Shown: positions 8,609-17,133 of the stretch, piece by piece
Position numbering within the stretch: position 1 is the stretch's first letter
How the letters are laid out: the number at the start of each line of letters is the position of its first letter
Source: Acidimicrobiia bacterium
GTDB lineage: Bacteria > Actinomycetota > Acidimicrobiia > Acidimicrobiales > SZUA-35
Reading direction: 5' to 3'
NCBI GenBank assembly: GCA_029863385.1
Contig: JAOTVU010000031.1
Coordinates: forward strand, 1 to 35,302
DNA: 35,302 bases
Notes under the pieces: model-generated
Told to the model about the DNA's origin: nothing
Databases searched by the model: none
Seen by the model: the letters and a program-made list of their open reading frames with translations, nothing else
Position numbers and translations under genes: made by a program

Positions 8609-8648
8609 AACGTAACCGGGAGTAGGACGCAACCGGGAGTAGGACGCG
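8598..8648. repeat. Three tandem copies of a 17-bp unit over a stop codon
   Basis: The unit ACCGGGAGTAGGACGCA occurs at 8598-8614, 8615-8631 and 8632-8648 with three differing positions in total, followed by a further ACC. The first copy contains the TAG stop of the cyclotransferase-like gene, and each copy repeats the GAGTAG string. Seventeen is not a multiple of three, so this is not an in-frame protein repeat. Confidence 0.95.
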
Positions 8649-8652
8649 ACCA

Positions 8653-8689
8653 GGCCCGGCCACACTCCCCGTGGGAGCAGGGCCGGGCC
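8653..8689. terminator. GC-rich hairpin between convergent genes
   Basis: GGCCCGGCC (8653-8661) pairs with GGCCGGGCC (8681-8689), and an inner CTCCC/GGGAG stem forms around CGT. It lies between the cyclotransferase-like gene and the 3' end of the 5'-nucleotidase gene and could serve both strands. There is no T-tract. Confidence 0.75.
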
Positions 8690-8719
8690 CGGATCAGGTC
8701 TTCTGGTTGGTGGCTCTGA

Positions 8720-10507
8720 TCAGCCGATCTCGTTGACCCGATCGGTGGGCGGAGGTGCAACGGGGCTGAAGGTGCCCAGGTAGTTGACCAGCGCCAACAG
8801 GTCGTTGCCGCCGTCGATCCGCATGGCCGGGTCGACCTCGGCGAAGGTGGTGAAGTTGTCACCGCCGTCGGCCAGGAAGCTGTTCGCCGTCACCATGTAG
8901 GTCCCCGCCGGATCGAGCGGTACGCCGTTGATCTGAACGTTGGTGATCGAAACGCCTGTGCACAGACCGCCCACGATGGTTTTGGCCAGATCGTAGGTGA
9001 AGCCCTCCGACACACCGAGGTGGAGGAACGGCCGGCTGGCGAAATCGGGCTGGCACTGCTCCTCGAGCACCGAGATGATCTGGGCCCCGGTCATCGGGAA
9101 CGTCAACACGGTGTTGCCGAAGGGCTGGAACGTCTGCGCCTCCCCGAAGGTGACGACACCGTCGCCCTCACCGCTGGACGATGCGAACGTCAGGTCGGAG
9201 CGGACACCACCGGGGTTCATGAACGCCACCTGCGAACCGGCGGCCGAGGCCGACCAGTTCTGGGCGTCGGCCACGAGGTTGCCGGCCGGCGACTCGACAC
9301 CGCGGTCGCTACCGGTCGGGACGCCGCCACGATTGATGTCGGCGGTGATGGTGCCGACCGGGACGCTGCCGACCTCCTCGGCCAGCGGCGCCCACTTGTC
9401 GATCACCGCGGTCACGGCGGGATCGGGAGCCAGGTCGGCCTGGATCACGGCGTGGTTGGTGGCACTCGACAGATCACGTCGAACGTCCTTGGTGCGCTTG
9501 TCCAGCACCAGGTTCATCTCGGTCACCACCCGGCCGTAGGAGAAGGCGCTCGTGACCATGCGGTCGGCGCCGCTCGGGTCGGACAGCACACAGTTGTAGG
9601 GCAGGTGGGTGTGGCCGGTGATGACCGCGTCGATGGCCGAGTCGAGGCCGTCGTTGATGGCGACGATCGGGCCGGAGATGCCGAAGCAGCCGTTGATCGG
9701 GATCGGGTCGGGGATGCCGCCCTCGTGCAGGAGGACGACGATGGCCTCGACGCCCTGGGCCTGCAGCTCGGGCACCAGCGCGTTGGCCGTCTCGACCTCG
9801 TCGAGGAAGTCGAAGCCCTGGATGCCGGCAGCGGCGACGAGCGTGTCGGTCGCTTCGAGGGTCATGCCGATGAAGCCGACCTTGATGTTGTTGAACCGCT
9901 TGATCCAGTAGGGTGGGAGCGGGGTGGAGCCGCTCTCGTCGACCACGTTGGCCGACAGCCACTGGAAGTCGGCACCGGCGTAGGGCTCATCGGGGAAGTA
10001 GCAGCCGTCCTCAGGATGGCAGCCGCCGTCCTGCATGCGCAGCAGCTCGGTGACGCCCTCGTCGAACTCGTGGTTACCGACGCTCGAGACGTCGAGGCCC
10101 ATGGCGTTGAGCGACTCGACCGACGGTTCGTCGTGGAACAGGCCGCTGAAGAACGGTGAACCGCCGATGAGGTCGCCGGCGGCGACGGTCAGGCTGTACT
10201 TGTTGCCGGCTCGTAGCTCGTTGAGCTTGGCCGAAAGATACTCGCCGCCCCCGGCGGGCTCGCCGTCGACGGTACCGGCTTCGCCGGATTCGACGTGGCC
10301 GTGGTAGTCGTTGAACGCCAGCAACTGCAGATCGATCAGCTGGCCGGGGGGATCGACCTGCCCGTTGCCCTGGTTGTCGCCGGGAGCGGCCGACGCCGGC
10401 GCGATGAGCGCCACCAGCAGCGACACGGCCAGAAAGGCCATCGCTCCCAGTCGAATTCGGGACCTGTCCCGGGACTGCCCGGCCAGGTCTGTTGTCTGTG
10501 ATCCCAT
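8720..10507 (-). CDS. Secreted 5'-nucleotidase / metallophosphatase of the UshA-YfkN type
   Basis: The 595-residue protein begins with a Sec signal peptide: basic RSRIRLG, then a hydrophobic core, with cleavage likely after ASA at residue 40. The N-terminal metallophosphatase domain shows FNDYHGH (Asp67 and His69), AAGDLIGGSP, VGNHEFDE (Asn145, His146), VLLHEGG and VITGHTHLP, which together make the two-metal site. The C-terminal 5'-nucleotidase domain has ESPAGNLVADAQN, FMNPGGVRSDL and FQPFGNTVLTFPMTG. Such enzymes remove phosphate from extracellular nucleotides, giving nucleosides and phosphate. ATG 10507 is chosen over an upstream in-frame start at 10642 because it has the strong AAGGTGGAGG ribosome site and gives a clean signal peptide. 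No sorting motif is seen at the C-terminus. Confidence 0.95.
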   Translation of the reverse strand: MGSQTTDLAGQSRDRSRIRLGAMAFLAVSLLVALIAPASAAPGDNQGNGQVDPPGQLIDLQLLAFNDYHGHVESGEAGTVDGEPAGGGEYLSAKLNELRAGNKYSLTVAAGDLIGGSPFFSGLFHDEPSVESLNAMGLDVSSVGNHEFDEGVTELLRMQDGGCHPEDGCYFPDEPYAGADFQWLSANVVDESGSTPLPPYWIKRFNNIKVGFIGMTLEATDTLVAAAGIQGFDFLDEVETANALVPELQAQGVEAIVVLLHEGGIPDPIPINGCFGISGPIVAINDGLDSAIDAVITGHTHLPYNCVLSDPSGADRMVTSAFSYGRVVTEMNLVLDKRTKDVRRDLSSATNHAVIQADLAPDPAVTAVIDKWAPLAEEVGSVPVGTITADINRGGVPTGSDRGVESPAGNLVADAQNWSASAAGSQVAFMNPGGVRSDLTFASSSGEGDGVVTFGEAQTFQPFGNTVLTFPMTGAQIISVLEEQCQPDFASRPFLHLGVSEGFTYDLAKTIVGGLCTGVSITNVQINGVPLDPAGTYMVTANSFLADGGDNFTTFAEVDPAMRIDGGNDLLALVNYLGTFSPVAPPPTDRVNEIG

Positions 10508-10509
10508 GT

Positions 10510-10519
10510 CCTCCACCTT
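10510..10519 (-). promoter_or_regulatory. Ribosome-binding site that fixes the 5'-nucleotidase start
   Basis: AAGGTGGAGG on the reverse strand lies two bases before ATG 10507. It is among the best Shine-Dalgarno matches in the window and rules out the 45-codon longer form. Confidence 0.8.
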
Positions 10520-10613
10520 TGTCGATCCCTCCATCGCGGTTGGTTCACAAGGTATCAGGGTGAAGCATGTTGACGGCAACGTGTGTGAAGAACTACCCGG
10601 GGTGTTCGCCCAC

Positions 10614-10645
10614 GGCTTGCCGGGCGTTCGCCCGAAAAGCAAGCC
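10614..10645. terminator. Nested hairpin behind the MFS pseudogene
   Basis: GGCTTGC (10614-10620) pairs with GCAAGCC (10639-10645), and CGGGCG/CGCCCG (10621-10634) forms an inner stem around TT. It lies 10 bases after the end of the transporter remnant and upstream of the 5'-nucleotidase gene, so it probably was the transporter's terminator. Confidence 0.65.
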
Positions 10646-10654
10646 CTCCGGTGA

Positions 10655-11110
10655 TCAGTCGGCGATCTGATCGGCGGTCGGTTGGAGACGCCCCATGGCA
10701 AACGCCGCGGTTGCGGCGAGGACACCGGCAACGCCGAGTTTGCAAACCCGGACCGAGAACATGTCGGCCAGGAAGCCGTCGACACCGGCCGCGATCGGCC
10801 GGCAGCCAAGAAAGGCGACCGATCAGAACGCCATGACCCGGTCCCCGACATAGGGGGTGAGCAGCATGGTGGCGCGGAACTGCAGCATGCTGACCGCTCC
10901 CACCGCTGTGTTCGATCCCGTCAGTTCGAAGACGACGATGCCGGCGGCCACATTCTGGAACCAGTTGCCCGTGTTGCTGATCGAGTTGGCGAAGAAGAAC
11001 GGTCCGAATACCCGATCAGTGAGCAGTTCGACAAACGATGCCTCGGCTTTGGAGGACCCCGGGTCGTCCGTCCGGGGGTCGGCATTCCGTCGGGTGTGGT
11101 CCGGGCTCAC
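10655..11110 (-). pseudogene. MFS transporter remnant with large internal deletion and nonsense codon
   Basis: The reverse strand first reads an MFS_3/enterobactin-exporter-like N-terminus: FVELLTDRVFGPFFFANSIS, NTGNWFQNVAAGIVVFELTG and then TAVGAVSMLQFRATMLLTPYVG, covering about two membrane helices. It jumps directly to DRVMAF, a stop, then SVAFLGCRPIAAGVDGFLAD and a last helix ending in QIAD. In this family a motif like RVMALWSVAFLGSRPIA sits near helices 10-11, so roughly 250 residues are missing, and the TGA at 10825-10823 stands where TGG (Trp) is expected. The frame is kept through both parts. A GTG start at 11110 is likely. The residual protein cannot be a transporter. The substrate of the parent is unknown. 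Confidence 0.82.
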
Positions 11111-11144
11111 CCGGTCGAACGGTACCAGCCTGGGGTCGTGGGCA

Positions 11145-11194
11145 GGTCGGATCGGTGCAGGCCAGTCGCCTGTTCCGGATGCACCGATCCGACC
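11145..11194. terminator. 15-bp perfect inverted repeat behind the subtilase gene
   Basis: GGTCGGATCGGTGCA (11145-11159) and its exact complement (11180-11194) are separated by 20 bases. It lies 13 bases downstream of the stop codon of the reverse-strand subtilase. It is most likely a terminator; the long loop and lack of a T-tract also allow a protein-binding site. Confidence 0.6.
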
Positions 11195-11207
11195 GGATTT
11201 CAGGCCC

Positions 11208-13505
11208 TCAGGCCCGGATCACGTAGATCCGCTCCTCGCTCTGATTGGCCACGTAGAGCTCACGGCGGCGGGCATCATAGGCCAATCCCTCGACCTGCCG
11301 GGACCCGCCACCGGGCGCCTCGTAGGCGACCTGCTCGATCCGGGTTCCGGCATCGAGCACTCGAATCCGGTTGGTGGAGCCGTCGCCGATGAACAGCTTG
11401 CCGCCGCCGATCGACAGTGCCCGGCACCGTCCACCGGGAGGGGGGAACGAGAATCGGACCGAGCCGGTTGCGGGGTCGATCACGTGGATCCGGTTCTGGG
11501 TCGAGTAGTAGAGGTACCGGCCGTCGTGAGCCAGCCCCTCTCCTCGTCCGGTCGGAGCCGGGATCGAGCCGACCTGGCTGCCGCCGAAGGGCGCGATCCG
11601 ATTGATCGACCCCGACCCGGTGGTCACATTGGCGGCCCAGATCTGGTTGTCGTGCCATTCCAGTGAGCCGATGGTGTCGTTCTGGACCGGGTCGACCGAG
11701 TAGCGGACGGATCCGGTGAACGTGTTGAGGAAGTAGACCCGTTCGCTCCCGGCCTGCTGGGTGAGGAACAGAAGGGCAGGCTGGTTCCGGAACCAGGGGT
11801 ACCGGAACGCCGGGGCGAAGGCCAGCCCGGTGCTCGAACCGGCGTTGTCCTGCGGGTAGTCGAACTGCCGGATGATTCGAGGCCGTCGGACCGGCGCCGG
11901 GGTTCTCAGCAGCGCCCGGTAGGCGTTCAGCCGCCCGGAGCCGAGCTTGCCTTCGAAGCCGGGGTTGCGGGCGTCGATGTTGTCGGCGCTCTGCTCGAGG
12001 ATCCGGCGGACGTCGTTGGCCGACAGCGTTTCATTGCGGGACCACACGAGGGCGGCCGCACCGGCGACGTGGGGCGACGCCATCGAGGTGCCGTTCATGT
12101 AGCCGTGGGTGTCGTCCGGTATCGACGAGTAGATGTTGACGCCGGGAGCGGCGATGTCGACGGTGAAACCGTAGTTCGAGAACCAGGCCCGCACATCGGA
12201 CTGGTCGGTGGCGGCCACCGACATCACCTCGGGGTAGGCGCCGGGGTACTGCGGCTGGACGTCCATGTCGCGGTCGTCGTTGCCGGCGGCGAAGATGACC
12301 AGCACGTCGCGGGCAACCGCCCGGCGGATCGCCCGAAGAATGGCGGCGATGTTGCCGCTCGCCCGCCAGCTGCAGTTGATCACGAAGCGACGCCCCGGTG
12401 TGGCCGCCGCGAGGTCGGCGACATAGTTGATGGCGTCGGCCCGGTTGGCGTTCATGCCTGCGGTGAGGTTGATCCGCAGTGGCATGAGTCGGGCCCCGGG
12501 GGCGACGCCGACGATGCCGGTGCTGTTCGAGGAACCGACCGCCGTGCCGGCGACGTGGGTGCCGTGGGAGCCGCTGTCCTGGGGGACGGTGTCGGCCGGA
12601 TCGGCGAAGTCCCAATCCTCTGCGCCCTGGGGTGTCAGGCGCGTCGCCAGGTCGGGATGGTCGAGATCGGCGCCGGTGTCGATGACGGCGACGACGACCC
12701 GGCTGTTACCCGTCTCGATCCTCCACGCCTGGGGGGCGTCGATGTCGGCGTCGAATCGGCCGGTGGTGCCGAGAATCGTCTGGCCCCGGTTGTCGAGGCC
12801 CCAGAGCCGGTTGAAGAACTGCTCGGATGTACTGGCCGCCTCGGAGGTTGGGGTGTCGGGCGCGAAATCGTCGGTGTCCACGTCGTGGATCGTGCCGACA
12901 ACGTCGTCGCCGAGATCGGCGTCGTCCAGGGCGTCGTCGATGCCCACTTCGCTCGGCTCGGCGAACTCGACGTCGTCGCGGTCGCTGAACGCGCGAACCG
13001 TGGCGAAGAGGCCTTCGCCCTCGGGGACCGAGATGGTGTAGTAGCCGGCGGTGCGGTGCTTCTGCACGACGGTCGAATTCGCGTCGCGGATGATGGCTTC
13101 GGCTTCGTCGTCGGACACGCCGTCGGCGAACTGAACGGTCAGTTCGTCGGGTAGGAAGTAGCGACGGTTGCCTTCGCCGTCGATCATGACCGGCAGCGTG
13201 TTGGCATCGGGGACGGCGGCGGTGACGTCGGCGTCGAGCGCTTCGGCCGCCTCGGTGGTGGCGACCTCCAGGATCGCGAAGCCGCGCTCGGCGTTGACCA
13301 CCTTGATGTTCGACCCGGCGTTGGTCCGCATGGCGTCGAACGCCGCGGCCTCGTCGGTCTCGTCGGTCACCGGACCCAACGAGGTGACCACCTCATCGGG
13401 CGACGGTTCGAACGACACCTCTTCGTCGAGATACTTGTTCACGTAGCGGTACTCGGCCTCTGCCGACACGCGCTTCTTTCCTTCGAGGTCTACGGGTGCA
13501 GACAT
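11208..13505 (-). CDS. S8 subtilisin-like peptidase with C-terminal beta-propeller-like domain, no signal peptide
   Basis: The 765-residue protein has the complete subtilase triad: [15 protein letters not shown] (Asp276), [14 protein letters not shown] (His314), the oxyanion Asn409 in FAAGNDD, and [16 protein letters not shown] (Ser474). The N-terminal 230 residues are acidic and include a propeptide-like part ([13 protein letters not shown], then YTISVPEG). After the catalytic domain (about 255-535), residues 550-765 contain repeated short segments such as [36 protein letters not shown] and [17 protein letters not shown], which look like blades of an NHL/YncE-type propeller. GTG/ATG starts further upstream exist, but ATG 13505 has GGAGGG seven bases before it. 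From this start no signal peptide is visible ([19 protein letters not shown]), which is unusual for an enzyme of this class. Confidence 0.93.
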   Translation of the reverse strand: MSAPVDLEGKKRVSAEAEYRYVNKYLDEEVSFEPSPDEVVTSLGPVTDETDEAAAFDAMRTNAGSNIKVVNAERGFAILEVATTEAAEALDADVTAAVPDANTLPVMIDGEGNRRYFLPDELTVQFADGVSDDEAEAIIRDANSTVVQKHRTAGYYTISVPEGEGLFATVRAFSDRDDVEFAEPSEVGIDDALDDADLGDDVVGTIHDVDTDDFAPDTPTSEAASTSEQFFNRLWGLDNRGQTILGTTGRFDADIDAPQAWRIETGNSRVVVAVIDTGADLDHPDLATRLTPQGAEDWDFADPADTVPQDSGSHGTHVAGTAVGSSNSTGIVGVAPGARLMPLRINLTAGMNANRADAINYVADLAAATPGRRFVINCSWRASGNIAAILRAIRRAVARDVLVIFAAGNDDRDMDVQPQYPGAYPEVMSVAATDQSDVRAWFSNYGFTVDIAAPGVNIYSSIPDDTHGYMNGTSMASPHVAGAAALVWSRNETLSANDVRRILEQSADNIDARNPGFEGKLGSGRLNAYRALLRTPAPVRRPRIIRQFDYPQDNAGSSTGLAFAPAFRYPWFRNQPALLFLTQQAGSERVYFLNTFTGSVRYSVDPVQNDTIGSLEWHDNQIWAANVTTGSGSINRIAPFGGSQVGSIPAPTGRGEGLAHDGRYLYYSTQNRIHVIDPATGSVRFSFPPPGGRCRALSIGGGKLFIGDGSTNRIRVLDAGTRIEQVAYEAPGGGSRQVEGLAYDARRRELYVANQSEERIYVIRA

Positions 13506-13512
13506 GTGTTGT

Positions 13513-13520
13513 CCCTCCAG
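13513..13520 (-). promoter_or_regulatory. Ribosome-binding site that fixes the subtilase start
   Basis: CTGGAGGG on the reverse strand lies seven bases before ATG 13505. It supports the short form and therefore the absence of an N-terminal signal peptide. Confidence 0.75.
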
Positions 13521-13623
13521 GGGTCTGTGATCGGGTGACGTCATGAAGACGGTTGAAACGCCGGCGGTGATACATCGGTGCCGCTCCGCCACCGGTTGCG
13601 GGGGTCACGATCGACACCCGCCG

Positions 13624-15765
13624 TCAGTGGCGGCGAGAAGTCGGTGGCCGCGTCCAGCCTGCCGGCGTGGCCACGACGGCAACCGACATCGGAGCATGGT
13701 CGAGGAGGAACGTTGCCGTCGGCCCGAATCGATCACCTTGCACCGTGGTGCCGGCCACGATGATGTCGACGTCGAGTTCGAGGGCGAGACCGGCGAGTTC
13801 GGTGGCCGCATTGGCGGCGGTCCGGGCGATGGTCGCCACCTCACGGGCTCCCAGCACGCGGGCGGTGTCGGCCGCGGTTCGAAGGGTCGGGTCGGCAATC
13901 GGGCCTGTGGTGGTCAGGCCACCGGGTGAACGGAAGGGATCGAGGTTCGGTTCGGTGACGATGTGGGCCAGGGTGAGGCGTGCGCCGAGGGCAACCGCCA
14001 GGCCGCAGGCGAGTTCGAGAGCGGCCCGACTGGTGTGCTGGGCCGTTATCGGAACGAGGGCGTGGGCGAACGGCGCAGGCAGCGGCCGCCCCGAGATTCG
14101 TTCACGGCGCACGATGACGACCGGAGTGTCGGTCGTGGCCAGCACCTCCCGGTGGAGGGTGCCGAGCACCGGTTCGTCGACGGTCTCGTTGACACCGAGC
14201 ACGATGGCGCCGTAGCCGCGTCGGGTTTCGCTCACCAACCGGGCCAGGTCGCCCTCGTGTTCGAGCACCTTCACGCTGCGGTCGGCGAACGTGTTGAGGA
14301 TGGGCGCCAGGCGACTCCGGTCGACCGATGTGGCGACGACGACCGGTTGGTGCGGCGGCCAGCAGCAGTGGATGAACTGGGCGGCCGAGATCGACCCGGG
14401 GCGACCCCGGGTGAGCAGCAGCGGCGGGCGGTCGGAGAGAATGACCTGGCGGCGGGCGGCCTCCTCGGCGGAGAGGCGCCGTTGTTCGGACTCGGTGCCG
14501 GGCCAGTCCCGAAGCGCCCGCCGCAGGAGGGGCGGCGCGACGATCGAGGTGGTGAGCGCCATGATGACGATGGCCGCGTAGGAGGCGTCGGTCAGGATGC
14601 CGAGGCTGAGCCCGATGGAGGCGATCACGATCTCCAGTGCACCTCGGGCGTTGAGGCCGACGCCGAGGGCACGGGCCTCGGGGCCGGGGAGGCCGGCCAG
14701 CCGGGCGCCGACACCAGCGCCGAGGAGTTTGGTGGCGGTGGCGACGGCGATGATGATCAGGCTCCATACCGCGACGGTGGGTTCGGCGAACACGGCGACG
14801 TCGACACGGAGTCCGGCGGTGGCGAAGAAAAGCGGAGCCAGCAGGGCGTTGGTCACGGTTTCCAGCACCGAGATCGCCCGCTCGTCCCGCCAGCGGGACC
14901 GCCCGATCACCAACCCCGCGACGAACGCCCCGAGGACCGCCTCGACGCCGATCGCCTGCGTCACCGCTCCCGCCAAGGCGACCGTGCCGACCATGAGCCC
15001 GACCTGCGCTTCGATGCCCCGCCCGGCGGTTTGTCGTAGGCCCCACTCGGTGGCGGCGCTCCCCAGCGTGAGCGCCGCCGCGAAGAAGGCGGCGACGGCA
15101 ACGATCGTGATCGCGACGGCGCCAGGGGTCGGTGCCCCACCCGAGCCGGCGACGCCGACGACGAGTCCGAGCAGCAGCCAGCCGATGACGTCGTTGGCCA
15201 CCGCCACGGCGAGGATCAGCTGCCCGACGTCGCGGCGGACCATCCCGAGTTCGGACAGAACCCGGGCCACGACCGGCAGCGACGAGATGCTGAGCGCGAC
15301 GGCGAGGAAGACGGCGAACAAACCGGTGGACGTCGTCGGTCCGACGAGCTCGTTCGGCATGGCGAAACCGAGCAGGAGCCCGCCGGCCAGGGGCACGATG
15401 AGGCTGCCGGTCGTGACCACGGCGGCGGGGCGCCCGAGCTGACGGACCACATCGAGATCGGACTCGATGCCGGTGACGGCCAGCAGGAGCAGCAGCCCGA
15501 GCCAGGCCAGGGCGAAGATCATCGACGCGTCCTCGCCGGGGGCGAACACCCACTCGAACGCCTGCGGTGCGACCCGGCCGAACAGCGAGGGCCCCGCCGC
15601 GATCCCGGCGGCGAGTTCTCCGACCACCGCCGGTTGCCCGATCCGGCGGGCCAGCGAGCCGGCGAAGCGGGCGAGGCCGAGCAGGATGGAGAGCTGCACG
15701 AGGAAGACCAGCACCTCGTGTTCACCCGGCGGAGCGATGGCGAGGATCGCCATACCGATGCCCAT
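13624..15765 (-). CDS. CPA2-type cation/proton antiporter with C-terminal universal-stress-like domains
   Basis: The 713-residue membrane protein starts with about 12 hydrophobic segments over residues 12-430. GQPAVVGELAAGIAAGPSLFG near residue 43 is the conserved early helix of the Kef/NapA group. VAVANDVIGWLLLG places Asn191-Asp192 at the ion-binding site; ND rather than DD at this position is usually linked with electroneutral exchange. Residues about 450-705 are soluble and form two USP-like units (VVVATSVDRSRLAPIL, YGAIVLGVNE, PVVIVRRERISGR; then HALVPITAQHTSRAALELAC, LDVDIIVAGTTVQGDRFGPT). The role would be Na+ or K+ exchange for protons, gated by nucleotide or stress signals bound outside the membrane; this is inferred. 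The start is uncertain (15765 or ATG 15753) because no clear ribosome site is seen. Confidence 0.92.
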   Translation of the reverse strand: MGIGMAILAIAPPGEHEVLVFLVQLSILLGLARFAGSLARRIGQPAVVGELAAGIAAGPSLFGRVAPQAFEWVFAPGEDASMIFALAWLGLLLLLAVTGIESDLDVVRQLGRPAAVVTTGSLIVPLAGGLLLGFAMPNELVGPTTSTGLFAVFLAVALSISSLPVVARVLSELGMVRRDVGQLILAVAVANDVIGWLLLGLVVGVAGSGGAPTPGAVAITIVAVAAFFAAALTLGSAATEWGLRQTAGRGIEAQVGLMVGTVALAGAVTQAIGVEAVLGAFVAGLVIGRSRWRDERAISVLETVTNALLAPLFFATAGLRVDVAVFAEPTVAVWSLIIIAVATATKLLGAGVGARLAGLPGPEARALGVGLNARGALEIVIASIGLSLGILTDASYAAIVIMALTTSIVAPPLLRRALRDWPGTESEQRRLSAEEAARRQVILSDRPPLLLTRGRPGSISAAQFIHCCWPPHQPVVVATSVDRSRLAPILNTFADRSVKVLEHEGDLARLVSETRRGYGAIVLGVNETVDEPVLGTLHREVLATTDTPVVIVRRERISGRPLPAPFAHALVPITAQHTSRAALELACGLAVALGARLTLAHIVTEPNLDPFRSPGGLTTTGPIADPTLRTAADTARVLGAREVATIARTAANAATELAGLALELDVDIIVAGTTVQGDRFGPTATFLLDHAPMSVAVVATPAGWTRPPTSRRH

Positions 15766-15920
15766 GCGTGAATGTACATCAGATCAGTGGTCTGCATCGC
15801 CGGCTTGCCCTCTCGGGCGCACCCGGGGCCTGAAAGGGGTGGAGGAGATCGGTGGATGCCCCTAGACTCGATGTCTGGGCTTGGGCACGGGCCGCCGTCT
15901 CGAGCGCCGCATGAACACCT

Positions 15921-15997
15921 GCGCTTGTAGCTCAATTGGATAGAGCATCTGACTACGGATCAGAAGGTTAGGGGTTCGAGTCCCTTCAAGCGCGCCA
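15921..15997 (+). tRNA. tRNA-Arg (anticodon ACG), CCA encoded
   Basis: The acceptor stem GCGCTTG/CAAGCGC, D arm GCTC/GAGC, anticodon stem TCTGA/TCAGA around the loop CTACGGA, and T arm AGGGG/CCCTT around TTCGAGT all pair. The anticodon is ACG, expected to be edited to ICG to read CGU/CGC/CGA. The discriminator G at 15994 is followed by an encoded CCA. The nearby integrase remnant makes its 3' end a candidate attachment site. Confidence 0.98.
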
Positions 15998-16012
15998 ACC
16001 TCGCAAGCCCCG

Positions 16013-16038
16013 AAACCCCGCTCCACCAGCGGGGTTTT
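16013..16038 (+). terminator. Rho-independent terminator of tRNA-Arg
   Basis: AAACCCCGCT (16013-16022) pairs with AGCGGGGTTT (16028-16037) around CCACC, ending in TTTT. It lies 15 bases after the CCA end and is a canonical intrinsic terminator. Confidence 0.92.
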
Positions 16039-16084
16039 GCGTTCCCCAGACTCAACCAGGCGTGAACAGCTCCGGCGGCGGACC

Positions 16085-16265
16085 ACAACGTCCGAAAGCT
16101 CGGCTCGTGCCTCGTGGCCGTCCTCGTTTGGATGGAATGAGCCGTCATACTCTCCGTTACCGAGCCTGTTCGTTGGATCTTCGATGTCGAGAATCCCGGG
16201 CGCTTCGGTCGGCGTCGGTGTGGTGGGACAGCAGATGATGCGACCGTTGTCGCGAGGATCCTCGT
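16085..16265 (-). pseudogene. Possible C-terminal remnant of an SGNH/GDSL-type hydrolase
   Basis: In one reverse-strand frame, following directly after the next gene upstream, the sequence reads GILDIEDPTNRLGNGEYDGSFHPNEDGHEARAEL in two adjoining parts: GILDIEDPTNRLGNGEY and DGSFHPNEDGHEARAEL. The DGSFHPNxxGH pattern is the block-V Asp-His motif that ends SGNH hydrolases. The frame has no start, the rest of the enzyme is missing, and the coding signal ends near the tRNA terminator. I judge it a degraded gene end. The identification rests on one short motif. Confidence 0.4.
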
Positions 16266-17133
16266 CTACTCGGTCTGTTGAGCTTCAACGAAGCGAGCGG
16301 TATTGAGCTCGTAGAGGCTGAGAATCTCCGGGTTGGTGTCGACGCTGAAGTCGAACATGATCGCCGCATCATCTGGGTGGTTCTCCGTGACCCAGTCAAA
16401 GAAAACTTCGAATACTTGTGGTCCCCACTGGGCGAGAAAGTTGTCGACCTGGTCTTCCACCTCGATGATCCCGTTCTCGCCGAACCGAACGATGAAGATG
16501 CCGGTGACCGGCTCGACACCGAGTACTTCGCTCCAGGCGTTGCCGGCTGTTACAGAGCACTTGGCGGCACCGTCGTCGAAGTCCACGCACTCGTTGAGTC
16601 GCCACTGCCAGTCCACTGCTTCATACCAGTCGAGAATGCTTGCATACGTACCGGCCCGTCCGAACGGCGCGGGGTCACCTGAATCGAGCGCTGTTGGATC
16701 GACAAAGCCAAGAGCCGCCTCCCGGTCACCGGCTTCCAGTGCTTGCCAGTAGGCCGTGGCCACCTGTGCGGGGGTTGGTGCCGGAGCGGTCACCGTTGTC
16801 TCATCGTCGGCTGGAGCGGTGACAGTCGGTTCGTCACCCTCGGCCGCGACGTCGTTCCCAATTGTCGACGCTCGTGAGGGCGAAGGCGAAGCCTACGACG
16901 GCGATGACCGCTGCAGCGGCGGCAAGAATGATTGCGGCTCGTTTGCTGTTCATTGGTCTCTCCCTTGCAGGTTCGGCGAGTTCGAGGGGCACGAGGTTGG
17001 TGACGTCGGTGGAGCTCGAGGGGTCGGAGTCGACGGGAGGCCAGTCCAGGACGTCTTCGAGTTCGATCGGCTCAGACGTGGCTGCTACTTCCTGGATCCA
17101 GCGACGAAGCTCGGTTTCGGAATGGCTACTCAT
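16266..17133 (-). pseudogene. Membrane-anchored partner of an ECF sigma factor with NTF2-like domain, broken by a one-base frameshift
   Basis: The reverse strand begins MSSHSETELRRWIQEVAATS, a short cytoplasmic part as in anti-sigma-like partners, and has one membrane helix at about residues 65-86 (AAIILAAAAAVIAVVGFAFA). After VDN the frame shifts at AATTGGGAACG (near 16857-16863). Without one T it reads on as VDNGNDVAAEGDEPTVTAP into PAQVATAYWQALEAGDREAA, an NTF2/SnoaL-like exported domain of about 170 residues ending at TAG 16266. Removing one base gives 867 bases, exactly 289 codons, which supports a single gene. As the sequence stands, the first frame ends at 16834. Its start overlaps the stop of the upstream sigma gene by eight bases, which marks it as the sigma factor's partner. 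It is either a real frameshift or a sequence error. Confidence 0.78.

Noticed and set aside
8598..8648. The 17-bp tandem repeat as a CRISPR-like array
   Set aside because: The units are directly adjacent without spacers and there are no cas genes.
12069..13154. A 361-codon forward frame inside the reverse-strand subtilase gene
   Set aside because: The reverse strand has the full catalytic triad; the forward frame is Gly/Val/Asp-rich shadow sequence.
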